Source: a virus
Virus record (IMG/VR): IMGVR_UViG_3300019776_000365
Coordinates: 26,822-90,821 of that record
Direction: 5' to 3' (one strand)
Length of the DNA: 64,000 nt
In this document: positions 1 to 12,974 of the stretch, one piece after another
How the letters are laid out: each line of letters begins with the position of its first letter
Position numbering within the stretch: the first letter of the stretch is position 1
Notes under the pieces: model-generated
What the model was told of the DNA's origin: nothing
The model's input: the letters and a program-made list of their open reading frames with translations, nothing else
Databases searched by the model: none
Made by a program: the position numbers and the translations under genes

Positions 1-1
1 A

Positions 2-3000
2 GCACCCGTTATTAATGCTTTAGCTGTTTTAGGCTTTGATGAAGAGACTATATGTTATTTCATTAATCAGCCTATAATAGAATATTACACAGAATTTATG
101 GCATCTAAGGATTCATCATTAAATGATTTCGATCCAGATGCCGGCGCTAATGTTTTTGATAAAATAGAGAATTTTATAATAGGCAAGTACAATATAACTG
201 ATATTGACAACTCATTAAATAATTCTGGAGTTGATGTTTTAAAAGAACAAATTGCAACTAAAGAACAAAATAGATCTAAAAGTTTTTGGGAAAAACAACT
301 TGGATTGCTTAGAAAATTTGAAGAAATTAACGAAGTTGGCAATTCAGTTCAAGCATTGATGCAAACCGTAAATGCAGAGTCTAAAGGACTCGGTAAGACA
401 TTGTTTGGCTCATTATCAAGAGAAGATAAAATTAATGATATAGATGATGTAACTGAGAGGTATAACTCTGGTAAGTCAGCTACAGGTATTATTAATGCAG
501 GTAGAATTCTATATGAATTTAATGAAGATGGTGAGTATACAACTAATGAGTTTAATGGAAAAATCACAGACTCATTAAATGGTTTTGTAGCAGAGTATGG
601 CACTAAAATATTAAATAATATTGGTTCTCAAATATTCCCATATAGAAAGAAGCCAATTAATGATATATTTGATTATCTAAGAGAGCTATTAGGCAAGAAA
701 GGTTCTTCAATATCTCAAGATGAAGATTTTATGGGTAAAACTTTTACAGCAATGAAGTCGTATTTATTCTCTAATACTAATCTATATGGAGATAAAGTTG
801 ATTTAAAGGCTGAAAGAAAACGTTTATTTCTTGGTGAATATAAACTATTAGATCCAAATAATCCTAACGGAGAAGCTATATTAGTAAACCCATCACTTGC
901 TGACACCATAGAAGCATTAAAAAATGAAAACATAGGTAAGTCTAACATGCTACTCAGGATGCTTACAGTGGACAAAAGAATGACCTCTAGCGCTGTTAAA
1001 CTGGTTAAATATAATGCAGCATCTGGTCAAAATGCAGATGAGTCTGAAATACACCAAGCATTTATAGCTTTATTTAGAGAAAATGTGCCATTAGAGTATA
1101 AAATTGGTGATAAAATTAATAAGATAAACTCAAGAGATCTTGCTTTAGATTTAATTAAATACACTTATTTATCTGGTGGCTCTCAAGAGGCTATACAATT
1201 CACTAGATATATACCTATAGATGTGCTTGAATATATTGGATTTGGCGATAGAATCAATACTATAGCAAAAAATATTAGCTTATCACATTTTGGTACAAGT
1301 GTAGAAAAAAATTCAATTAAAAATTCCAACTTTGTTGAACAGTATTTACAACATAACCCAAGTAAAGTGCCAGTCAAAATTAAAGGTAAACTAAACAAAG
1401 GCAATAAAGATTTAAAAAATGTTCAAATAAAAGATGGTATTGTTTGGAAATTCACTCCAAACTTTACAGTAGATACAACTAAAGGTTCCGCTGATTATAT
1501 GTTAGGTCAAAAATATGTTGTTGGCATGACCGACAATATGAAATATCTAATATATAAATTTAATGGTACTGAGTTTGTAAATATACCTACACTTGGAACA
1601 TTTGGTATGAGTGAATATGACTTTAACCTACCATCAGGAGAAGTTGCTCAATCTGTAATTACATCAAGAAATATAACTCCTTTAAATGAAAACAAACCTA
1701 GTGATATTAGCAATAAATTATCACAACAGGTTAAGCAAGAAGAGTTAGATGTAACAAAAGAATATGACTTATATAAGAATTCATTAGATAATGAAAATCA
1801 AATTAAAGGTATATTAGAGTTAATATCAAAAAATGGTAATGAAGCCAACAGTCGCATTGCTAAAAAGCTATTAGAAAACACTCACCTTTTAAATTCTATT
1901 AGTGATTATAATTTATCTTATGGAGATGTTGGTAGGTCATCTGGTAGGCACAACATGTATGATAAAACTATAACCATATCTAATATTAAAAACAAGTTTA
2001 AATCAAAAGATAAACTTGAAAATACTTTAGTTCATGAAATAGTTCATGCATATACTGTTAGAACGCTTAGATTAATATTTGATGATAAATTCAAATCAGA
2101 AAATATAGAAGAGTTTGAAAATCTAGATCCTAAAATTATTGAATCCGCTCGTAGAATTAGATCTATAAGAAGAGCTTTAGTTTATAAGGCTAAGTCATCT
2201 TCTAAAGAACTTAGCGATAAACTTAAAGACATAGAAGCTTGGTGGGCCAACAACAAAACAACTAAACTTACAGAAGAACATAAATTTGCTTATTCATTGA
2301 GTGATGATTTTGAGTTTGTCTCAATGGCGCTTACAGATAGTAGTTTTAGGTCAGAGATTGATAAACTAGATTCTATAAGTGATAATAATAGCACTCTAAA
2401 GAAGCTATGAGACGCTTTGCTTAAATTCTTAGGTCTTGATAGTGTATCTAATATAGATAAAACATTTATTGAAAACAATATATTTAATTTTATAGATACT
2501 ATTGAAACATCTATTAAAGAACCATCAAAAAAGATTGACAAGAAAGAATTTAAAGATAATGAAGAGTATAGAAACTTATCCAATATACTTGATGAAATAG
2601 AGTCTAAAAAAGAAGTTGAGATAATTAAAGAGCCAGTTAAATATTACGAAGGAAATATAACTCCAGATAAAAATACTATATTTGTTTTTGGTAGTAATCC
2701 AGAAGGTCGTCATGGTGCTGGTGCCGCTAAAATAGCGAGAACACAATTTGGCGCTATTTATGGTCAAGGTGAAGGATTGCAGGGTAATGCATATGCTCTA
2801 CCAACAAAAGATCTCAGGATTACCGAAAATAAAGGATTTAAATATATATCATTTGATCAAATCGTAGAAAACATTAAAAAACTATATGAAGTTGCCAAAC
2901 AAAATCCAGATAAACAATTCAAAATAGCTTATAGAAATACTACGACAACATCTTTAAATGGATATACTGGATTGGAAATGATTGAGATGTTTAAAACTGC

Positions 3001-4870
3001 CGGTGATATTCCATCAAATATTGTATTTAGTAAAGAGTGGATTGAAACTGGCGAATTTAATAAAAAAGAAGAACCAAAAGTTGAAGAGCAAACAAAACAA
3101 GAAGATCCAAAAAGTAAATCATTTTCATATAAAGGTGTATCAATAGACACTGAATTTCAATTAGGTGAAGACCAAGACAAATCACTTAAAGAGTTAATAG
3201 ATTTTATTGATGGCTCATCTGACACAGCAATGACACTACAAGGTGCTGCTGGTACTGGCAAAACAGCTACAATTGGTTATCTTCAGAAATACTTAAACAA
3301 AAAAGGTTATACTCCTTTTGTTTATATGGCTCCAACACATGCAGCAACTGTAGAATTAGCATTTGCTACTGTTAAAACTGGAAATACATCTATGCCATTT
3401 ACTGTAGCTAAGGCTGTAAGATATGATAGTCTAAATAAAAAGAATGTATTTACCATGAGAATAAATGAAATTTTATCTTATGGTGGTGTTATAGTAGTCG
3501 ATGAATCTTCAATGCTTGATGATAATGACGTAAATGCTATAATAGAAGCATCTGAAAATATTGGTGTTAAGGTTGTTTTTATGGGTGATGAGAAGCAGAT
3601 ACCAAAGGTTAGCAAAGAAGGTGGTGATGTAATGTCATTATTTGGTGAAGATTTTGGGACTATTAAAAAAAGAGTATCATCTGCTTTTACGAAACTAAAG
3701 CAAACAAATCTTAGACAAGTTTTTAGACAATCAGACAATGGATTGCTTGCACTTTTATCTAAAATGAGATCTCAAAATAATTTTAAATTATTTAAAGTGA
3801 ATAACAGAAAGTCTGTAAAATTTGTTGATAGAAGTGAGTATAATAAATTATTAAGGGAAGATATATTAAACGATCCTGAAAATACTATTGTTATATCATA
3901 CACAAACGGTTCTGTTCAAGAAGTTAACAAAAATGTTAGATTAATTAGAGGTATGAGTGGTAGTCCAAAAGTGTTTGATGTTATCATTGGATATATAGGG
4001 TATGCCAATAAAAAGATAGATGCTGGGAATATAGCTAATAGTGTTCAATATACTATTGATACAATACAAAGAGATGGCTCAGAACTTAGAATTATAGCAA
4101 ATTCTGATAAACTAAAACAACTAGTTGATTTAGGGATATCTGGTATATCTAAAGTAGCATTTACTAGATATTTGCAGTTATCACAAGGTGATAGTCTTTC
4201 TATTGATGATATGACAAAAGAAGATTATGACAACAACAATGAAACATTATCTAATATATTTAGATCGGTGCATGAATTAAATATGGCTTATGACAGAAAA
4301 CAGATTAAATATTACACATATCTAAATGCATTAGCAGAAAAAACTGCTATTTTAGCTGAATTGTCTGTTGGTGATAGTTATATTTATAATCCAAAAATCG
4401 ATAAAATGGAGCGTTATGATCAAAAGATTCATAAAAACATCAAATCATCTGGTAGTGGGTCTTTGTTGTTTGAGAAGGGCGTTGATTATGGTCATGCTAT
4501 AACAATACATAAATCTCAGGGATCTACTATAAACAATGTTTATTTTGACGCAGATTCAATAAATTCAGCTAGAGATACAAAAATACTTGATGAAAAAGAC
4601 AATCAAGTCACAACTGAAAAAATGGCTTTAGCTTATGTAGCTATGAGTAGAAGTAAGAATAAACTTGTTGTAAATAAAGGTAGTCAAGCTTTTGAACAGA
4701 TAGATGAAAATGAAGTTGAATCATTGCCTGAATTTAACGACTCTAGTTTTTTCGAATTAACAGAGGATGAAAGCAAAACTTTAATTAAAAAGCATGGCGA
4801 CAAAGCTATAGAGATGTATAATAACTTAAATGACGAACAAAAAGAAATAATACTTAAATGTTTAAGATAA
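2..4870 (+). CDS. Giant virion cargo protein: zinc metallopeptidase, macro-like and superfamily 1 helicase domains (5' truncated)
   Basis: The frame is open from the window edge to TAA at 4870, reading one in-frame UGA (2408-2410) as Trp; under the standard code it would split in two. Visible domains in order: a long N-terminal region without recognised motifs; a zincin-like motif HEIVH at nt 2033-2047; a macro/A1pp-like domain from about nt 2675 with FVFGSN and GRHGAGAA; an ATPase with Walker A GAAGTGKT near nt 3242, Walker B VIVVDESSM near 3487, and a C-terminal motif VI-like AMSRSKNKL near 4645, as in RecD/UvrD-type helicases. Crassvirales carry several such multi-domain giants, some known to be packaged in the virion and injected. 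The cargo role is inferred from family knowledge. The stop at 4870 is 1 nt from the next start, so the two giants are cotranslated. Confidence 0.8.
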
Positions 4871-4871
4871 T

Positions 4872-7800
4872 ATGGCTAAATGTATAATACATAATGATAA
4901 ATTTAAAGACCTGGTTGAAAAATCAGGTCTTAACTCTATGCAATTAGAGGCTGAGATGAATCTTTGGATGACTAGAAATAATACAGATATTTGGCCAACT
5001 CTTAGTCAATTGGGTATTGAATTCAAAGATATAACAAAAGAACATAAAGGCATTATAAGAAATAGACTTTCAGATATAATCCCAAACATATCTGAAGATA
5101 AATTTAAAGAGATATATGAAAATTATACTTCATTAATGGGTAGAGGCGGTAGGCCTGGGAAGGAATTGCCTTTTAATAAATTCAAAGCGTTTGTTTCAAA
5201 TGCAAATGTGTATAACTATAAAGATACTTTTATTTTTGGACACTATGATACAATAAATAATGTTTTTATAACTACCATAAGTAGCAGCCCAAGTAGTAAA
5301 GAACTTTTAGCTGAAGCTATACCAAATATAGCTAAGAATTTTGATGTTATAGGATTTGCGCCAAAGGATGTTGTTGGCAAATATAAAAGAAGTGGATACG
5401 TTGTTAGCGATGCATTTTTTAATTATAATTTTAGAGGCGAAGAAATGAATAAATTTCTATATGCATCAAATCCTAATATAACAAAACGTATATATGGTAA
5501 AAATATAGAAGATTTATCTCAGAAGGAAATATTGGATTTAGATAATAGATCGTTGGGGTATATTTCATTTAGAAATCTTCTTGACGAATTAGTTACAAAT
5601 AAAGATAATTATAACTATAATATTGTAAACAATAACCTAAAAGAGCTTAGGGTTCCAGCTCATCAAAGAGAGAGGTTTTTAAAAGAAATAAAAAATGGTA
5701 GATATGAATATACAGAATACTCACTAATACCAGCAATCAAAAAGCTATACGATTTTAAAAAGGTTGATATTGATGAGAAAGACGAAAATGCTCTAAATCA
5801 AATAGTTCCAGATACCGAAAATCAATTAAACAAACTGTTAGTCAATTATCTTTCTAACTTTGGAATAAAAACAGAATACATTGAAGATATACAAAATAAA
5901 CTTGGTATAGATTCACTAGGAACTGTTGATATTCTTAACAAAATTGCATATGTAGATAAAGATAATACTGAAGATTTGCCGGAAATTGCAGGTAAATTTA
6001 TAGCATATATGCTTCAACACAACCCATTGATAACATCCACATATGAACAGCTTAGAAAAATAGGTAAATATAAAAATAGTAATAAGGATGAATTGTTAGA
6101 TATAATAGGCGAACTTATAGCTAAAGAGTTGCACAACAAAACGGATGTTAATTTACCTAAATCTTTAGCAGAAAAAATACAATCTATAATTGCATATTTT
6201 TTTGATTTACTAACAAAGGCCAGAATAAATAAAATCAACAAAGATATTGGAGTTATTGTTGATTCAATCTTATCAAATAATAAATCATTAATAACCGCAA
6301 GTAAATACAAGCCAGGATCTCCTGGTAAACAGGTTTTGCAAGTGTCACTAAAAGAGGCATTAAGATCTGATAGTTTTGCTAACTCTATAGTTAACAAGAT
6401 GGCTGATAAAGGATTTATTCTAACTGGAAGTGTTGTTCTTTCAGAGCAGGGCTCTATATTTAGACCAGAAGAAAATCAAGTTCATGATTTAGATTGGGTA
6501 AATCCTCATAATGAAGAAAAAACTAATGAGATATTAGATGAAATATATCCAAATAGAAAACATATAAGAAATATATATAACGAAGGTGAAGAGTCGTATA
6601 CTCATACATTTTTAATAAGTCCAGAAGGAACTAAAATAACAAACCTAAAACTTGAGGGGTCAAATTCCATAGTTAGATCATACAATATAGTAAATGATAA
6701 TAATGAAATAGTTGGCTCTTATTCCAATGAAAATGGTGTTGAAAGATCTAATGGTATTGAAGGGAAGGCTATAGATCTATTTATGAATGAACGTAACAAA
6801 TTAACTCCAACTCAAACAATATTAGAATCTGGAATAGTTTTAAACATGTCAAATTGAAGAGATATTTTTAAAGCTAAACTAAGATATGCAAGATTAAAAG
6901 ATATCTGAGACTATAATAGATTTATACCAAATGAAAATATAACAATAAAAGAAATTGCAAAATCAGAAATTAAAGGAGAAACTTATAATTCCACAGAAGA
7001 TGCCCCAGATATGACAGAGCCAGATGATATTACCGAAATGGGAACTTTATTTGACATAGAAATACCTGATGAATATAAGCTGTCAGATTTCAACTTAACA
7101 GAAGAAGATGAAGATACTATAAGTCAAAGCTCATACGCTAATCTTACAAGGATGCTTATATATAGACGCAATGATATATATAATGACATGCAAAATACTA
7201 GTACAGCCATTAGAAATGCTAAAGATGAATCTGAAAGAACCAAACTTAGAGAAAAGTACGCTGAGTTAAAAAGCAAAATGGACTCTATCGTTGAACGTAT
7301 AGATAAAGCCAATCAGCTTAAAAACATATCTCAATTAGTTACATTTGGTGAAGAGGATTTATCTGAGGCTATAAAGTTGTTAGAAGATCCTAATTTAACA
7401 GAGCATGGCCTTAGATATGCTAAAAGAATTGTTGATTTTTGGATTAAAGTAGCTGATTTTAATGTAGAGCGTGAGGGCCATGTTTTATTTGGTAAGAGCT
7501 ACGATAAAGTTATATCAGATAAAGAAAAAAATGAGTTTTTAGATTTGGCTAATAGAAAAGAAACTGGTGCTATAGCTTTGAGTCATATAATCAATGGGCT
7601 ATCTAGAGATTATATATCAAAAATGGTTAATAAACAATTAGATGGGACATTTAGTATAAAAGATATATATAAAGCTATAGAAGATATTAACTGGTGGAAA
7701 GCTAATGCATTCTCAATACAAGACTATTCTTCGCCATTATTAACGGCTATGTATAAAACTATGCGTCAAGCCGACATGGATGCTTCTAAAGAGGCTGAAG

Positions 7801-10568
7801 TGCTATCTAAACAGTTGAATGATCTACTTAGTAGGGTTAACAAAAAGCTAACATCAAAAGGAAGTGGTAGATATAGGATATTCTATCAAGAAGAGAATGG
7901 TAAGCTAAATGGTAATCTAGTAAGGATATATACAAAGAAATATCAAGATACAAAAGAAGAGTTACTTAAAAAAGCTCAAAATGCCACTGGTGACAATAAG
8001 GCTAGAGCTTGGGATGATTTTAAAAGATGGTCTAAAGCCAATGAAGATCTAATAGATATTAGATTGTTGTTCCCCACAGAAGAGTTAACTCAAGATCAAC
8101 AAATAGCAGCAGATAAACATAAAGCTCATATACTTAAAATGTTGGGTCAACGACAGTACGATAAAGTTATGAGTGAAATTTCTGAAGCTTTAATTGATTA
8201 TGATATATCAAGAAATCTAAAGAAGAATCAATTAGAATTAGATGATACTTTATCTGAAGATGATAAGTTTTTTAAACTAAAAGAGTGAGAGCATAAGAAA
8301 TCTCCATATATTGAGATGGAGAGACGCTTGGGTAGTTTAGAAGATGATGGTACATACAAGGATTCTAAAGTTATGTTAGGCCCTAATAGAACATTTGCAG
8401 ACAAAGGCGTTAGAGGTCTTAGAACTATTGCAAAAGAGTATTTGAGTGATGGTACAAAAACAGAATGGTATGATCCTAAATTTAAAGAAATATCTAAAGA
8501 TAAGGATTTGTTAGAGCTGTATAACTTCATATACGATACTATGGATTATATGAAGACATTATTACCAGAGCATCAGAGAAATCAAATATCAACTAATACA
8601 CTACCATTTATAGAAAAATCTATTGTTGATATGTTTTCTGAAAACTCCGCTATTGGCATGGCTAATATGTGGAGTGAGATACAGAACTCATTTATGATTA
8701 AAAACTTAGATGAACGCAAATATGATGAAATTGATGTAACAACAGGCAAGGCTATATCAAAGGTAAAAGTTACCACCTTTATGTCTGGAGATAAGAGATT
8801 AAATGATGCTATAAAAATAAAAGAAGCTGAGTTCATAGCTAAGACTGGTAAAAACCCATCAAAAGAAGATGCAGTAAAATTTAGAAAAGAAGCTTTAGAT
8901 GATTTAAATAAAGAAAGATCATTTGATTTGCCATCATTAATAAAGATGTATACAGGCTCGTTATTGGCCTATAAGCATAAATCTAACGTTATAGATATAA
9001 TAGAGATAGCTAGAGATGCCGTTGATGAAATAAGCGAAATATCGACATCTAATGCCGGTAGAGAGCAAATAGATCCATTGACTGGTAAGCCTAGAGTTCA
9101 AGCTGGACTAACACACCTCAAAGAGTCATTAGATTACGCCATGGATGCTTTTAAAGGGCAGCCAATACATACTAGAACGGCTGCATCACAAAATAAAAAA
9201 TACAACCATAAAGACAAAGTAGAATTAAATAAGTTATTATCTACTAAAGCTTTGTTGGATGAAAAATTTAATAAAGGTAAGATTAGCAAAGCAGAGCATG
9301 ATAAGCAAATATCTGTAATAGACAGTAAAATAAACTCATTGGGAGGATATGCTTCTTTTGAAAAAGCTGGTGAAAATGTATTGAAATACATTCAACTTAA
9401 AGGCATGGGATTTAATGCTATAGCAGGTGCTGTCAATCTAACTACAGGCTGGTTAGAGAACTGCATTAGATCTGCTGATGGTAGGTTCTTTGATTCATCT
9501 CAATTAGGAGCTTCATATAGAGATGTTATGTCTACTATATACGACCCTATGAGAAAAAATAGCACTACTAGAAAATTGGTAGGTATAGAAAAGTCCTTAA
9601 GGATATTAAATAATCCAGCTCATGAGTTGTATAAAACCGAGTCTAAGTTTGGAAAAGTAGCTTATATTATAACAGAAAAGACTGAGTTTGTGAACGTTAT
9701 GTCTATGTCTGGTGCTTATCTTAGAAATATTAAAGTTAAAGACGCTAAAGGCAATGATTCTAATCTATATGAAGCATTTAAAGAGGATGGGTCTATTAAA
9801 GATGGCTGGAAGTTAAGCAATACTAAAACTAATGATGAGTTTTTGTTTGATGTAAGCCAAGCTATACAAGCTTTAATTAAAAGATCTCATGGTAACTACA
9901 GAGATTCACTCAAGGGTAAAAAAACTATATTGGGTCAAATGGCCTTTCAGTTTAGGACTTGGATGCCAGAATTGTACAATTCAAGGTGAGGAGCAACTCA
10001 GTATGACTATATACTTAATAAAGAATTTAAGGGTAGATGGAAATCATATGGCACATTAACTGGTAGTGAGTTTAATGGAAATACATTTACAGCAGCAGAC
10101 AATACATTGTATACATTAGGTCAGCTATGTAGAAAGATATTATTTATGAGGACTTCATTTGATGGTAGGATGTCAGAAGTTGATGCTGCTAACATGAAAG
10201 CAAACCTTATGGAGCTTCATTTTGTACTTGGTACTATAGCTTTGATGTTAATGTTAAGAGCAGCCATTCCAGATGAAGATAGAAAGAAAAACTTTACATA
10301 TAATATGTTGATTAATCTTATTACAAGACAGCAGAATGATATATTAGTTTTCGCTAACCCTGGGACATTTGAGCAGATTAATAAAAATGTATTACCAGTA
10401 ACAAGTGTTATATCTGATACTAAAAACTTAATGACGGCTATTAAAAATGAATTTAGCGATGATGATAAACAGCATGGTAAATCATTTGTTAAGGCCGTTA
10501 AGATGGTCCCACTTGGAGGCCAGCTAGTTAGAATTGGTCAATATGGATCTAAAGAAATAGCTCAATAA
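4872..10568 (+). CDS. Giant virion cargo protein (1898 aa) with four in-frame UGA-Trp codons
   Basis: Continuous frame from ATG 4872 to TAA 10568 when UGA codons at 6855, 6906, 8286 and 9987 are read as Trp; all intervening segments are in the same frame and UGA is the only interruption. The N-terminus (FKDLVEKSGL ... AEMNLWM ... WP) resembles the start of large polyvalent phage proteins. Around residues 520-580 the string LTGSVVLS followed by HDLDWV looks like a nucleotidyltransferase fold (G-S then hDhDh); this is tentative. The rest is mostly helical and charged. It precedes the convergent terminator and is the last plus-strand gene of the arm. No RNA polymerase DFDGD-type motif is seen, so it is not assigned as a polymerase subunit. 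Confidence 0.8.
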
Positions 10569-10591
10569 CGTTTTGTTGGATAAAATTTTTT

Positions 10592-10630
10592 ATAGGTGGG
10601 ACTTTTTACATCCCACCTATTTTTGTTTTA
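10592..10630. terminator. Bidirectional terminator between converging arms
   Basis: Perfect 10-bp inverted repeat (ATAGGTGGGA 10592-10601 and its complement 10611-10620) flanked by a T-tract on the plus side and an A-rich run on the other. It lies exactly between the end of the giant protein gene and the end of the last minus-strand gene. Confidence 0.85.
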
Positions 10631-11089
10631 TTTTTTACTATCAATTAAGTCAGTACAAAGATAAACACTTGAAATTACTGGAATTCCTACTTGTTTGCAA
10701 GAATTTTTAATATCATTAATTGAATACATTGGTTTATTATATTTAATATATTCTTCTGCTTTTTCTTTAGTTGAAAAATATTTATAATTCATTAAATCTG
10801 GGTTACATAGAGTATTGCTATAATCAATTCCCATTGAAAATGACTTTAAATTTACATAAAATATATCCGGATGGTTGTTTTTATAAATATCTACACCATC
10901 TTCTGTTGTAAATAATGGTCTTGGTTTTACCAACTCCCAGTATTCTGGATAACTGTTATAAAAATTAGTACCCATCCAATCAGGGTGAGATCTTAAATGC
11001 AATACATCAATACCATCATACCAATGTATTGTATTTAAAGATGGGCTACCAGGATATGTTTTGATTAATTTATACTCTATTTTACTCAT
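10628..11089 (-). CDS. Hypothetical phage protein, 153 aa
   Basis: Function not recognised. Soluble, aromatic-rich, with a central FSTKEKAEEYI segment and NKPMYSINDI that looks like a small helical repeat seen in several Bacteroides phage proteins. Overlaps the upstream 86-aa gene by 8 nt. Distal-most gene of the minus arm. Confidence 0.6.
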   Translation of the reverse strand: MSKIEYKLIKTYPGSPSLNTIHWYDGIDVLHLRSHPDWMGTNFYNSYPEYWELVKPRPLFTTEDGVDIYKNNHPDIFYVNLKSFSMGIDYSNTLCNPDLMNYKYFSTKEKAEEYIKYNKPMYSINDIKNSCKQVGIPVISSVYLCTDLIDSKK

Positions 11090-11342
11090 ACACTTGTGTT
11101 TTTATTAATTGTTTGTTTTTATCGTAAGTTTCTATTACATTTAAATTAAGCTTATTTGCAGCCTGTTTAAGCGCATATCTCAAGTCAAACATGCCATTGC
11201 TTATCAATTGAAATATAACCCGGATTTCGTCAGCGGAAGGCTCTTTAACGCCACATAGGTTGCAATAATATACTATAAACTCAGTTAGTTTATTTTGATC
11301 TACACTATTGTTCTCAAGTGTGTTTTTTATGAAATCTTTCAT
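11082..11342 (-). CDS. Hypothetical protein, 86 aa
   Basis: Small soluble helical protein, function unknown. Contains a single CNLC pair (residues 31-34). Start ATG at 11342; its stop overlaps the next start, implying coupling. Confidence 0.55.
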   Translation of the reverse strand: MKDFIKNTLENNSVDQNKLTEFIVYYCNLCGVKEPSADEIRVIFQLISNGMFDLRYALKQAANKLNLNVIETYDKNKQLIKTQVYE

Positions 11343-11360
11343 AAATACTTATGATTAACT

Positions 11361-11591
11361 TTATTTGATATTATTTATAGTTATAAATGCATCAAACTCT
11401 TTAAATATTTCATTATGCTCAAATACGATTCTATCTTTCACTTCATCTTCAAATTCATCCTCTGGTAGTTTAAATAGGTTTGATTGCATATCATAATATC
11501 CAATATTGCTATGTTTAAACACAAGACCACCAATGTCAATTAATATATCATATTCTACTCTTACTGAAATTTCATCTCTTGGGTCGTGCAT
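11361..11591 (-). CDS. Hypothetical acidic protein, 76 aa
   Basis: Acidic small protein without recognised motifs. Spaced 18 nt from the following gene. The about 140 nt upstream (11592-11730) hold no convincing ORF. Confidence 0.5.
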   Translation of the reverse strand: MHDPRDEISVRVEYDILIDIGGLVFKHSNIGYYDMQSNLFKLPEDEFEDEVKDRIVFEHNEIFKEFDAFITINNIK

Positions 11592-11730
11592 AATATTTAT
11601 TTATTTGTAATCAACCGCAGGGTTACTGGTTTGTAATGTTTAGTGTTAACCATTTTTATTTAGCGTATTACCTAACAGCTCTCCTTCAAGCAATACAATT
11701 GCCGTTTAGTGTGTTTTGGTTGATTGTTTA

Positions 11731-11982
11731 TTATTTTTTAGTTAATTTAGCCCCAATGCCAAGGCCACCACATATAGCTATTACATATCCGCAAGCAGTA
11801 AATAAAACAGGCGACACATGATATGAGTTTTGCAAATCAAAGTATTTATCCATTGCAAGAACTCCAGCATTAGCCACACCTATGGTTATTGCATAGCTTT
11901 TTACTTTTTTAAAAAAGATTGGACTTTCTGCCTTCCACCTAATAAATACTTCTTTTATAAATGATGTTTCTTTAAATTTCAT
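11731..11982 (-). CDS. Predicted small membrane protein, 83 aa
   Basis: A basic N-terminus (FIRWKAESPIFFKKVKSYA) is followed by two hydrophobic stretches (AITIGVANAGVLAM and LFTACGYVIAICGGLGIGA) separated by a polar loop, so probably two membrane helices. The layout resembles phage holin-like proteins, but it sits in the early arm. Overlaps the upstream DUF3310 gene by 11 nt. Confidence 0.6.
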   Translation of the reverse strand: MKFKETSFIKEVFIRWKAESPIFFKKVKSYAITIGVANAGVLAMDKYFDLQNSYHVSPVLFTACGYVIAICGGLGIGAKLTKK

Positions 11983-12205
11983 TTTGTTTTTCCTCTAATA
12001 TTTTTATTAGTTTCTCGATATACCACTTAGCTTTTTTAATATCTTCTAAGCCATTCTTATCTTCATATCTCCATAGGTATTTAATGGCATTCGCTGTACA
12101 TATAGCTTCAATACCAGATTTACCTACTGTTGCACTTTCTAATGCATCAATACATTCTATTTTACCATTTTTATAATGGTTTGGATTAATATTATCTTTA
12201 CTCAT
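11972..12205 (-). CDS. DUF3310 (SaV-like) protein
   Basis: Matches the DUF3310 pattern: N-terminal NPNHYKNG, then ECIDALES, AICTANAIKYLWRYEDKNG and IKKAKWYIEKLI. This 77-aa family is common in phages and sometimes annotated nucleotide kinase-like, without firm proof. Overlaps both neighbours by a few nt. Confidence 0.85.
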   Translation of the reverse strand: MSKDNINPNHYKNGKIECIDALESATVGKSGIEAICTANAIKYLWRYEDKNGLEDIKKAKWYIEKLIKILEEKQNEI

Positions 12206-12806
12206 TTGTTTTGCCTGTAATTAAATTTGACATTGGTAATGTTTCGATAAAGTCACAAAAGTATTGCCATTCATCAAGTTTATGATGTCTTCTTTGCGAA
12301 TAAATTGTTTTTAATTGAAGATAATTCGTAGAAATTCCCATCCATTTTAAATAGCCAGAAGGAATATTTGAAATAATCTTGTTAAAATAATGAGATTTTT
12401 CCTCTTTTGAGTCTACTAGATTATAAGAGTCTATATAATCATTTATTGCAGCAATAAAATCTGGGTCTGTGCTGTCTGTAAAATCATCTAACGTAAGACT
12501 TCTTGATGTAATCTTATGCATTTTAGATTGGCTGCTAATGATGTCAACCCAATGATATCGTTGTAATTGTGGGCTAAAATACTCAGGGTAACACAAATCA
12601 AATTGAATGATTATGCCTTTGAGAAAATTCGAATGGCCTGACCCATTTGGGGCATTGGATAATTGACATGCTCTTTTTATTCTGTTGGTTGTAAGATCTT
12701 CGCTATTAATAAATTCAAGGCTAATAGGCTCTCCTACTTTCATTGGGTATTGGCTGCGAATTATTGACTCATTCAATCCATACACTTCTAAATTCTTAAT
12801 CTGCAT
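12198..12806 (-). CDS. Possible ThyX-like thymidylate synthase relative, 202 aa
   Basis: The segment SGHSNFLKGIIIQFDL followed by QRYHWVDIISS and SKMH resembles flavin-dependent thymidylate synthase relatives found in phages, but the canonical RHRxxSxNxxSxR motif is not clearly present. Nearby nucleotide genes (dUTPase, ribonucleotide reductase) fit. Assignment is tentative. Confidence 0.5.
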   Translation of the reverse strand: MQIKNLEVYGLNESIIRSQYPMKVGEPISLEFINSEDLTTNRIKRACQLSNAPNGSGHSNFLKGIIIQFDLCYPEYFSPQLQRYHWVDIISSQSKMHKITSRSLTLDDFTDSTDPDFIAAINDYIDSYNLVDSKEEKSHYFNKIISNIPSGYLKWMGISTNYLQLKTIYSQRRHHKLDEWQYFCDFIETLPMSNLITGKTNE

Positions 12807-12972
12807 TTTCTTCGTATTCTTTTATTAGTTTATTGCTTTCTTTTTTAACAAAATTTCTAGCCAATTTTGACCATCTTTTTGTTTTGCTATTTTGGGCTTT
12901 TGACCAATGCCTTGGAAGGTAATCATCCATATCCCAGCCAAGTATTTGGATTAATATTCTACGACCAGTCAT
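12796..12972 (-). CDS. Small basic protein, 58 aa
   Basis: ATG at 12972-12970, TAA at 12798-12796. Starts MTGRRILIQILGWDMDDYLP, with W-S-K repeats and a Lys/Arg-rich middle. It fills the gap between the DnaE-like gene and the ThyX-like gene, overlapping the latter's start by 11 nt. Basic charge suggests nucleic-acid contact, but the function is unknown. Confidence 0.6.
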   Translation of the reverse strand: MTGRRILIQILGWDMDDYLPRHWSKAQNSKTKRWSKLARNFVKKESNKLIKEYEENAD

Positions 12973-12974
12973 AT

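Noticed and set aside
4872-10568. RNA polymerase subunit
   Set aside because: No DFDGD-type motif or double-psi barrel signature was found in the visible sequence; such subunits are probably encoded beyond the left edge.
11636-11821. Plus-strand 61-aa ORF within the minus arm
   Set aside because: It is opposite a clear minus-strand membrane-protein gene, has no promoter or neighbours on its strand, and looks like a shadow.
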